From Agelas oroides (lineage: Eukaryota; Porifera; Demospongiae; Agelasida; Agelasidae), in the NCBI GenBank assembly GCA_949130485.1, contig OX422196.1, positions 7,488,054 through 7,552,053 of the forward strand: DNA of 64,000 nt, given 5' to 3'. This document shows positions 40,801 to 52,800 of this stretch, piece after piece (the first letter of the stretch is position 1; every line of letters starts with the position of its first letter). Below the pieces are notes generated by a model that saw only the letters and a program-made list of their open reading frames with translations, did no database searches and was not told the DNA's origin. The translations under genes and the position numbers were made by a program.

Positions 40801-43800
40801 GTGGTGGTGGGCACACCTAGTGAAGAGACAGTCACCATCCTGGATGATGAAAGTATGTAAATTATCATACACAAACAATTATAGGTCTCTGTAACCAAAT
40901 TTTGTACATATAGCATGCTACAAATGCCATCAAGTTGCAATCACCCAAGAATTATGTTAATTGGATCTTGTATGTGTGCATTCTACCACAGCTGAGATGG
41001 TGATTGTTGGATTTGAGCAGGCTTCATACTCAGCAAGTGAGGATGGACCACTGAATGTGCAGGTCTGTGCAGAGATAAGCAACCTGATGGGAGATCTTGA
41101 ATGCAACATTGTGGTCAACTTTAATGCTATATCCAACAACAAATCTGGTAAAGTGGTACATATTTTCATCCAGCAATGTGAAGTAGTTACCACAAAGTAC
41201 ATTTTTATGATCCACAGTTTATGATGAAGACTTCACAGTTGCACCTCCGGATGTATTTGAGGCAACATTTTTAGCAATGTCCACATCGAATGGAGCTATA
41301 GCATGTGACAATATCACTATCATTGATGATAATGTTCTGGAAGGAGAGCACTCCTTTGAAATTCTAATTGTCAGTATTGATCCATCGTTAAGCAACATCA
41401 ATCCAGCTTCTACTGTTGTGACTATTCAGGATAATGAAGGTATCTATTAACTAGTTTGTTTATCTTCCAAATATCCAGTAATACTGTACTTCTTTATTTA
41501 CTAACAGGTGCTAATGTGACTATTGTGTCCTCTGATTATACGGTGAGTGAAAGTCAAAGTTCTGTGGAAGTGTGTGCCAGTCTGACTGATATTCCTGATG
41601 GTGGTTTGGAGTGTGAAGTCGTGGCAACCATAAACACCACGGATGGACCCAAAGCAAGTATGTCACCTAACTACATAATCAAATTGAGGAAGTACATTTA
41701 CTTATTAGAAACACCTGTTGCAAATCCAGAAGTACTACTTGGGTCAAGGGTGGACCCCTCGCTCATGTAGCACTTGTGAGATCTTGTAGGACATTTATGG
41801 TTTGAAGGAAATAGGTATCTAAACCAATGCATGCAGATGCAAGCAGTGTGAAGGCTAGTTCAGAAATCTGAAGCAACTGTAGATATGATACACATACACT
41901 TTATGTTTCAGTTGCAGGCAGTGACTATGTGGCAGGACCACTGCAGGCCACATTCTCCACAAGCAGTGTGGAAGGTTCTACCTCATGTGTAGACATAGAC
42001 ATCCTGCAGGACCTAGCTCTTGAAAGTAACCACAGTTTTGGCGTTGAAGTGATCTCAGCCACTCCTTCAGTTGTGGTGGTGGGCACACCTAGTGAAGAGA
42101 CAGTCACCATCCTCGATGATGAAAGTATGTGCAGACAGGGTATAATGAGGGTACTACACTTTCGGGTTCAAGTGAGGAGCCAGACATGAGTTTTGGTTTC
42201 ACATAACACTTCGTCACCCTCCAAACTCAAGGATGGAGCAAGACATGAGTTTATACTTATATCATGAAGGGAAAGACATGCACTTATACCCCATGTGTGC
42301 ATGTTTTGTCCTGTACTTACATGTAACAGTGTAACGTTCAATATACATAACATAGTGCTCAGTAAACACAGCATTTATGTAAGCATGCAGAACACACAGT
42401 ACTTATGGGGAAATCCCTAATGGAGTTACTAAAAGATGAGAATGCCTCTAACAAATATACACCAAATGTCCACTGCTTTAACTACTCTTCTTGCTATTCA
42501 TTTACTTTTTACATGAATTTTTTAGTTCTCATCTTGGGGTGTAACAAAAATTTTATGTTTGAAATTAAGATGTGTTACAAACACAACTTAATTGTAAGAA
42601 CTTGTTAGAACCATTGTAGGCATTCACAAAGTATGCAAATGCAGCTTTTAGTTGTACGAATAATAGTGTAGCAAATAACTGGCATGGCCAAATTAATCTC
42701 TCAGAGACATCCATTTGGCTGGCAGATGCCATCCTTATATAGTGTAATAAAGTTGCAGATTGAGGGCTAGGTTGATCTATATACTGAACTGATAGCCAAT
42801 ATCTTGCTATGTACTTTGTAAAAATCTGACAACTAGATTAAAGGTAAAAAAAACACACGGTAAAAAAAGACAGTAATGACATAGCCAAGTTTACTCTCTA
42901 CAGATGCTACAGTGTCTCTCCAGACAATTACCAGTGTGACTGAAGGTAGTATGTTAAATGTGACTGTCGAACTGGCAACCTCTGGAGCTCTGGCATGTGA
43001 GCTGGTAGTGGCCTTGCTTGCTACCCCTGGCACTGCAACAGGTGAGAAGTAGAGCATTCACTGGTGTCAGATAATTATACTAGCATGCACATACCTACTT
43101 ACACATTCTGCTTTTTCTTAACAGATGATGACTATAGTCTCCCAGTGAATGACTCCAATCCATTTGATGTGACATTTAGTGTGGGATCTGGTGACGGCAC
43201 CGTTGCAACTGTCATGATATTTGCAGTGGAGGACACTGCAGTGGAAGGAGATCATGAGTTCACTGTGTCCATTCAGTCAACCAGCCTACCAGCCATGCTT
43301 GGGATGTCTTCAATTGTAGCAACAATTATGGATGATGACTGTAAGTCTACATTGAGTTGTGAATTGATCATTGTTGTGCTATTTACAGGTATTCCTGTTG
43401 TTTTAATGTGCAGTGGGTGATGTTGCAATTAGAATGAAGGACTCAGCCGTCTCTGCGAATGAAAGTGTTTTAAATGGAACAGTAGATGTCTGTGTTGAAA
43501 CTGCAGCCTTGCCAGGAGAACTCCAAACCAACCTAACAGTGACCTTGTTCACAACCAATAGCACAAAAGCAGGTTAGCAGCACTGAAAGTAAAAGTAGGC
43601 TTTTCAAGTGAACAGTTTCAAAAACTTCTCTACCTTGCCTACATAACTAAGCAAACTTCTGAACTTGTTCTGTTAATTTCAAAAAAGTATTATGCTGTTG
43701 CTTGTTACCCAATTTCTGGTGCTTTGTAGAGCAGTGCTTAATTAAGTCACATTCAACCATTGCGTTGCAGTGTTGGGGGAGGACTTCACTGAGCCGTCAC

Positions 43801-46800
43801 TGCTACAAGTGACCTTTTCCAGTGGTGATGTGGTCGGTGATACTGCCTGTGCTACTTTTGGGATAATAAATGACAACAACCTTGAGAGTGATCATGAGTT
43901 CACTGTTAATCTCAGACGTGTGGAACCCCCTGGACCTAATTTATCAAGGTCTTCTTCAACTACTGTGTCCATCATGGATGACGAAGGTATAGCTACATTG
44001 TACTGTGTTGATGGGAATGGTTCTTGGTGATGCACAGGTGGTTGCTACATTACTCAACTCTGCTGATACTGCACTAAAAATTGACACAAAGGGCAATGTG
44101 TGTTTAAAGGCTGTGTGTGCATAACTATGCTAAGTTTGTTAACTGTGGTAAACTATGCTAAACAGAAGGCAAGACAATGCATTCACTAATGATGTTCTTC
44201 AAACACCTCCTATAATTTTGCAAAGTCCAAGGATAATAATGCACAAAAACTCTTGTAGGTACTACATTGTTTTGATTCTTCCCTTCATGTGACTTGCATT
44301 CCATCACATGCAGTTGAGACTGTGAGTGTTGGATTCAATCAGACTTCCTACTCAGCAAGTGAGAATGGACCACTGAATGTGCGGGTGTGTGCAGTGATAA
44401 GCAACCTGCTGGGAGATCTTGAATGCAATCTTGTGGTCACCTTTAATGCTATATCCAACAGCATATCAGGTAAGATGGTACATATTTCTTGTAGCAATGT
44501 GAAAGTGGTACTAAACTTGTGTTTGCATCTGCACTGTGAAGCTGTTATCTCTGTATGTATTCATATGCACAGGTGTTGGTACAGACTTCACACCAGATGT
44601 CTTTGAGGCAACATTTGTAGCAATGTCCACATCAAATGGGGATATAGCATGCAATACCATCACTATCGTTGATGATAATGTTGTGGAAGGAGATCACTCT
44701 TTTGAAATTCAAATTGCTACTGACCCTCAGCTAAACATCATCAACCCAGTTTCTGCTACGGTCAATATTCAGGATAATGAAGGTAATGTTGTTGTACTAC
44801 ACTTTGCATAATCACTACTAAATAATTGGGTATGTGTTATTTAAATGTGTGAAAGTTTGCAAAGTTCACAGTCCCATCTACTTTGTCTTGCCTTCATCGT
44901 ACCTCTTCATCTTGCCTTTAGAACACTCACATTAACCACCTAGTCCAGTGGCAGATGAAAATAACACTTGACACAATTCCCCGCCATGGATATGTACATG
45001 AGCACTGCAATTTACACGCTCAATATTTGCATTAACAGGACTACCATGTCAATATCTTGTAAACTATTAATTCCTCATAAATAATACCTGCTATAGTAAT
45101 AGTTGATTGTTGAACCTACCCTTGATAATTCTGAAGAAATAATCTTTCCCGAAGTTGTTGCCAACACAAAAACGTATAATATCTCCGGAGTAATAGTGCA
45201 TTCAGATGCCTGATTATTTCCCATTGTAGGAGTGGGGTTTTCCCAAGATGCATACACTGTCGTAGAGGGACAAGGACTGGTGGATATTTGTGCCAATTTG
45301 AGTCGAGATATTGAGCGAATTGTGACAGCCACACTCACCACATTTAGTATCACAGCACAAAGAGTCCTCAATGGTGAAAATGGAGACTTTATATTTGCTA
45401 CCGAAGTATTCACATTTCAGCCTGGAATTGCACAGAATTGCATTTCTGTGACCATCAGAGATGATTCTATCCTAGAAACGAACGAAGTGTTTGGTGTAAA
45501 TTTGAGCACCGATGATCTGGGTACAAATTCTGGACAACAGTCAGCCAACGTAACTATAACTATAACAGATGACGACAGTAAGTTTGTTCCTTCAGTGCAG
45601 TTAAAAGCTATGCTCTGCTTCTTATTATATACCCTCCACTGTGCCTCTATTAGGTGTGGTAATTAGCCTGGAGCTAGCAGAATATACTATTGCTGAAGGC
45701 GAGGCACAACAAGTATGTGCAAACCTGTCAGGGCAGATGGAAAGGAATGTAACAGTCACACTATTTACTATGGATGATACAGCACAAGGTTAGTACCCCA
45801 ATAGCAGTATAATAGTGTTTGCTTTCACTTTGTACAAAACCGTTTAATGCAGCTGGCATGGACTTGGACTTTAATGACACTTCAGTCCAACTGACGTTCA
45901 CCCCCCCAAATCTTACAATGGAAGACACAGTGCAATGTGTCAATATTTCAGTCCTTGATGATGCTGAAATAGAGGTGGTAGAGTACTTCCGAGTGTTGTT
46001 GAGCACTTTTGATTCTGGTGTCTTCTTCAACATAAGAACAGCTAGGGTAGTTATCAGAGACACGGTCAGTTTTCAATTAAAAACTTGACCTGTCTTGAAT
46101 TTAACATTGTTACTTTACATTCTGCAGAGCGTTGTGACGCCATCTCGTATTGCAGAGAGTGTGGATCAAACTTTGAGTATTGCAGAACAGAATGAGAGCA
46201 GAACTGAAGAAAATCTTGACACTATTTCTAACACTCTTGACCAGACTGCTGAGTTAGCTTCTACTGGAAGAGCCAACATAAGTGATGAGGTAAATTTAGA
46301 CTATCTTTCTAAATACCTGAATGTACAGCCACAACATAATGTATGTTTGTGTCCCACAGGTATTCACTAGGGTCACCACAATATTTGATGTACTCACAGA
46401 ATGGCCATCTGAAGTAATACAGCAGCAACAGTCAGCTAGGTGAAAAGTTAACTATTGGAGTACTGATCACCTCTTTGACACAATTGTTATATAGAGGCAT
46501 AAAACTTACAATGATAAAAATGTGGGTTATTATGCTGGTATACAGGAGTCCTCAGAGTGAGTAGTTACTGTTTCTCCTAAACAGTGTTGTTGGAGTTTTT
46601 GAAGAAATTGCCGAGTCTTTGGTGCAGCAAACCAACTTTAACCTGACTGTGGAGACCGATAATGTGACATTCATGGGCATAAATGTATGTTTCTATATAA
46701 GGAAGTAGGAATGATGTTTTGATCATGCAATTTTTTCTTGGTGGTGGATTTACTGCAGGTGCCTCGAACAAGTCTACTGTCTGGTGGCACTACCTTTACT

Positions 46801-49800
46801 GCCCCTCAACAAAACACCACAGAGGATCAGGCTCCCAGCATTGCCCTTCCTCCCTCACTGTTTATCAACCTTACACGTCCTATGATTGGCATATTCTTTA
46901 CACATTATGCCACAGCAGTGTTTTTTCCTTTGGCTGAAGGTACTCGGGAGGACATTGTAATTGGCACTTCAGTCATTGGAGCAAGTGTGGCAAACGTCAC
47001 AGTGAGAAACCTGGAGAACAATATAACTGTTGTGTTCCAACTACAAAATACTGTGAGTACTTCTCTGTGTATGTGTATTGTAATCTCTTGAAAATAAGCC
47101 ACCCTTTGTTTGGAATGAGAGTCTTTTTTTTTTCTCTCGAAAATGTACTCATCTATTTATTTTATAGTACATGTAGTTACGTCAATTGTGAAAGCATTAA
47201 TTTGAGTAGCAGAACTGTGAAAGAGGTGGGACTAACAACTGCAGCAGGCACCACTTGCTGCTATTGTATGTGCAGACGTATGACAAGAGAGACTGAACAC
47301 AATGTTAAGTCATTGCATGTGTACAGCTGCATCGGATTGAATATTTGCACATGCAGTGGATGGGTGGGTGTATGAAAACTCTCAATAAATACACCCACAC
47401 TCCTCTTTAGGAGAACCAAAGTTCATTACTCATGAACACATTTTCAGGAGATTACTGTATAAAGGCAAACCAAGCTGCAATGGTAATTCAGGGGTATATG
47501 CAGCATATATACTCATCATGATTGTCAAGCCAACCTTCAGGGTATTCCATTATCCTCCATAGCAGGTGGTATATCTATCTACTTATACAATATTATACAC
47601 ACTGTATACACTACACCAAATATAAATCTTTTGATTTATAATGTCCTGTTTGTATAGACCACAGAGGCAAGGTGTGTTTCATGGGATGAAAATATTGCTG
47701 GTGAGATTTGAATTCTCGTATAAATGGAAGTAAACCATAACAAATGGAAGATGAACATTGTATTGTACTTTTGTTATGCACAGATGGTCAGGGTAACTGG
47801 ACCACTGGGGGGTGTGTGATCTCTGGTGGAGGGCCCGATCCTACTGGCACTGTTACTTGCTCTTGTAACCACCTGACTAACTTTGCTGTCCAAGTGGTGA
47901 GTGATTATACTGTAATGTGATATTCATGTCATATTATGTCGCATAAAATATAATATATAACACCTTTTAAATTTCAGAGTACTGAACTACTAGTCTGTGA
48001 ACAGATCCAAGATGACTTTGTGTGTCGCTGTGATCCTGGTTTTAATCTGAATGAAACTACTAGATCAACTTGTGATGGTAATAAAGTTTATCACTTTGAG
48101 TTTGTAATAATAGTGTATGCTTACAACACTCTGTCTGAATTCTCTCCAAAGACATAAATGAGTGTGAAGTGGAACGGCCATGTGACGTCAATGCTAAATG
48201 CACCAACACTATTGGTAGTTTCATCTGTGTGTGTAACACTGGCTACACTGGGAATGGAACAGTATGCACAGGTATGGGCCTTGCTCCAATGTTATTGCAA
48301 CCTTCAGTTTCAGTAACTGAACTGGCTCAGAATAATTTAACTCCTAACCATGCAGTATTGTAAATATACAAATCTACTTAGAAAACTCCCCAAATTTCCT
48401 CCAATATAGACATAAATGAATGTGAAGTGGAACGGCCATGTGATGTCAATGCTAATTGTACCAACACTATTGGAAGCTTCACCTGTGAGTGTAACTATGG
48501 CTACACTGGAGACGGAATGCTGTGTACAGGTATGGGTTAAATATGTAGCCTTGCCCCAATATTATTTTCACCGCCAGTTTTGATTGCTGTTTAAAGCAAT
48601 CAGGAAGCAGCTAACTAATATTAAATAGTCAGATTTCCAATTAGCTATGTTATGAATTAGTCTGGTATAATTCCTATACATGACCTGTTCCCGCTGCAAA
48701 AATATTGTGGCTCTAATCAGATTGCAGAACGTACAGTGTAATTAGAACATCCGGTTGATTACATGATAGCTTTGAATGGAAGCGCAAAGGCTGCAACTAG
48801 CAACTTTAGGCTACCATAGTTTTAAAGAAGAACAGCTCAAGTTAGTAAACTACCTTCTTGCGAGAGTGTGACGGAATCACTGTTCTTCCCATGGGCTAAA
48901 AGGAGTATCTCTGGCTGGCTCTTTTTCCTTTGGCCTTGCATTTGGTAAGCTCAGCCCTGGGAGTTTGCCGCCTGTATTCACACTGTACAGCCGATTCACA
49001 TGCACACAGAAAGGCTGTACATTGATTTGCACATTATAACAACATTCAAATCATGAATAAGCTTGTAAGACCCTGTTATTACACATTCCAGGATGTACAG
49101 GTGTAGCATAGGCATTATACCAGACTAGTAATGAATGCAGTATTTGTAGTGGTATTATTGTATGTGTATGTGTTCCTAGGAATACCCCCAATTGTGGAAC
49201 TAATTCCAGCAAATGGGAATGGTGTGTACACCGTGAATCCTGGTCGAGAGTTCAATGTGACCTGTCAGTCAACTGGCGAGTTTAGTGGTGAAGTACAGTG
49301 GCTGCAAGCTAATGGAAGTCCAGTACCAGACATAGGTACCTAGTAACAGTGAAGCTGTACAATTTACCACATGACCTAGCTACTTGTATTGTGTCATTCA
49401 CTGTTGCAGGAACAGTAGTTAGAGGGCGTGAGATTACTAAGGAAGCAGATGGAATGCTCTTCTCCACCAATCAGTCAAGTAATGTGTCAGTATTGACAAC
49501 AGTGAATGGCTTTGGAATCTCCTCACTGGCAGCAGGAGGATACTCCTGCTTTGCAAACAACAGCTTCAACACAACAATAAGAAATGTCACAATTGGTTTT
49601 ACAGGTAGGTACTGCATTTAGGCTGCATGGGAATACATTCTAATGCAAAATGTAATAGCAGGCTATTCTACTACATTGCAGATTTACGTCCAATAAGTTT
49701 TACATTTCTTCGGTTTTCAACTACACCTCTGGATGAACTACAACAGATGCTTGGGCTACCTTCCTTGCAACTTCTTTTTTCCTTTATTCACACTGCAGTA

Positions 49801-52800
49801 TGTTACATATACCATTATCAGTCAGTACTAAACAGTCTGTGAAAAAAAAAATGTATTGCTTTTTAGTTTCTGAGGATATTTGATGAGCATCTACCCACTA
49901 ATCAACAAGCACAAACTGTTGTCTGCTATGTAACTCAAAGGTTAGCAAGCATTTCTATTGAGAGCACACTCTATGTGTGTGCATGTTCTAAATTAGCACT
50001 ATGTCTCATGCAGACGACTGCCGGAAGACCTTAACCTTGACAGAATGGAGTGCAACATCTCCTTCAACTTACGCTCTACACCTTTTATCAACCCAACTGT
50101 CATTGAAGTTGGTCTTGAAGAGTCACAAGTACCTGTAAACAGGACACCCATTATATCAGGTTTGTGCATATGACTATATCTTTAACTATTCATACATTTT
50201 GTGTGTAGAAGGGACAAAGTGAGCTTAGAATTATAATGTTTGCAGGTAGTGGATTCTGTAACTTTGACATAACCAATGACAATGACCTTGGAGAGTACAG
50301 CTGGAATGAAACGCGCATTGGTGACTTTGCACCACCCATCTCTTGCACTTTTGGTGGCTTTAATGGCATGGAATCAACTGCAACAAGGTTATGCAGTGAA
50401 TCCCTGCAAGATTGGGAAGAGCCAAATCTTGACATGTGTTTCACTGAAGTCACTAGTAATATTCAACTAATTGGCGAGGTAAGCTTTATATACTCTTGAA
50501 GTTTTCAGCTGTCAAGTGACAATCCTGTTACTTCTTACTTCATTCAGGTGGAAATTGTCATGGAAAATGCACAGGAAGTTATTAATAATCTGACCATGAA
50601 CATAGGACAAGGAAATCAAAGGGACCAGATAATCGAGAACTTTGATGTGATCACTAATGTGATAGTTGGCACAAGAGATATAATAGTGGAGGCCACAAAC
50701 ATCTCTCTTCCATCACTGTTCAATGTAGGTATATACATTGCATAGTACAACAGCTTTGATTTAGGCAAAATCTAAACCAGTAACTCTGACAGCATTCAGG
50801 TTTAGCTAAATCCCCGACCTGCATTTCGTATTTCACCTTTTTTAAAAATATTTACCATAACAATTGATATTGTGGATTTTCATTGAAATTCAAGTAGAAT
50901 TTGTGTACATATGTGAGTCGATATTACGATGGAAGGAATGTTTATCTTTTCTTCTGAATGCAGATTACCGTGGATGTGGTGCAGATTATTGACAATGTTA
51001 CACGGTGGCCAGTTGATGTAACAAATGCAAATGCTTCCACGTATGTATCAATTTTAAGTGCATCGTTTTAAGTTGCCACACATGATTTTAGCGTGTCAGT
51101 ATAGAGATACTTGACTCACTTAATTCTTCTTGCAGAATAATAGATGCGTTTGAAGATACTGTGAATGTGATTCTACAAGACACAGGATTTAATTTATTGC
51201 AGGTTGAGGAAGAGGACGTAGCACTTAGAGCAGAACGGGTAAGACTGCAATGAGTCTTTGACACAAACATTAATAATCACTCCAATCACTGAACAGATTG
51301 CTCAAGATGAACTAGAACAGACTGGAAGAACATTTGGAGTTAGTACAAGTGATGATGGTCCAGGTATATATTAAGCAAGTAACCAGCCATATTAGTCACA
51401 CTCCCTTGATAGTCAAATTTCTTGTCTCCACTCAGTGATGGTGAGCGCAAACACCACAACCACAATGAATACCCTTGCAGAGGATCAGGATGCCTCCATT
51501 ACCCTACGAGCCTCACTCTTTGGAAGGCTAAACACCACAGATGCGGTTGGAATTGCCATTACATTCTATAGTAGTTCAAGTCTTTTCCCTCTCCCTGAGG
51601 ATTCTAATCTCACCGTGATTGGATCTCCTGTGATTGGAGCCTTAGTTGGTGGTCAGACCTTCTCTAATCTGAGTGAATCTATTACCATCTCCTTTCGCCT
51701 AACGCAACCAGTATGTATGCCAAGTTGTCATATTATGTATAATGCAAGCAACATAGTTCATTTCTTGAGTCTGCATCTACTCCTTTTATTTAGAACTCAA
51801 CAAATTTACGGTGTGTAAGTTGGAACTTTACTGCTGCAGGTAAATCACATTTTGATTATAGCATCAAGAGCTTGTAGATCTAAATTTATACTCCTTCTGT
51901 AGGTGGTCGCGGAAATTGGACCACTGATGGATGTGAACTTGGTGGTCGAAATAATAGTATGGCAACTTGTCACTGCAACCACCTTACCAACTTTGCCATT
52001 TTGGTGGTACGTCACTAAAACATCCCCTGAGTAGTACCAGGGTATTTGGTTAAGGCCAGGAACTGATTTCTGGATATTGTACATACTGTACAGATTTCTC
52101 CACATGAGAAAAAGCATTTGTTGTTGTTGCTGTGTCGAGTGAGGGATCTCCAACACCAACTGGCACATCACTGTTGCCATAATTGAGTTTTCTGCACACA
52201 AATTGTGTAGCTGAAAGAGTGGGGTTATTAAAGGCATAGAGCATAAATTGGTGGGGCAGTTGTGGCTTAAAAAAAAAAAACTTTTTTCAGAGGGGTACCC
52301 TTTCCAATCATCAAATGACTATCTGTTTATTCTTTACTCACATTTACAGGACATCTGTACGAGGACTGGTGGCTGTGAACCATCTCCTATCGATCAAGAT
52401 GTTCTTGAAGCACTCTCTATTATTGGGACATCCCTCTCTCTGTTTGGTCTCACTGTGACTATCATCACATTATTAGTCTTCAAGTGAGCACAATTATATC
52501 CACATGATATTGTGATGGTGGCCTGTCTCATGTACTGATTACGATGATGATTATCTGCCTAGGTAGTGATGATGTGTATACACTGTACATTCTATAGGAC
52601 GCTTCGCCAGCGAGATGCCTCTAAATTTCACATCCAGCTCTGCATAGCACTATTCTGTATGCTGGTTGTCTTTGTGGCTGGTATTAACCGAACAACTGTG
52701 TACGGAGGCTGTGTGACTGTATCAGTTTTGATCCACTACTTTGCATTGGTGTCTGTGATGTGGATGGGGGCAGAGGCTGTGCTCATGTTCCAGAAGCTGG

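Noticed and set aside
45230-45577. Start of a separate gene at the single-exon Calx-beta domain
   Set aside because: No initiator Met or signal peptide, a good acceptor precedes it (CCATTGTAG), and its phase fits the preceding exon at 44782.
52248-52349. Reading frame continuing upstream of helix 1 as an alternative start for a short 7TM isoform
   Set aside because: The frame runs through a poly(A) tract and a clear TTTACAG acceptor; nothing supports initiation there.
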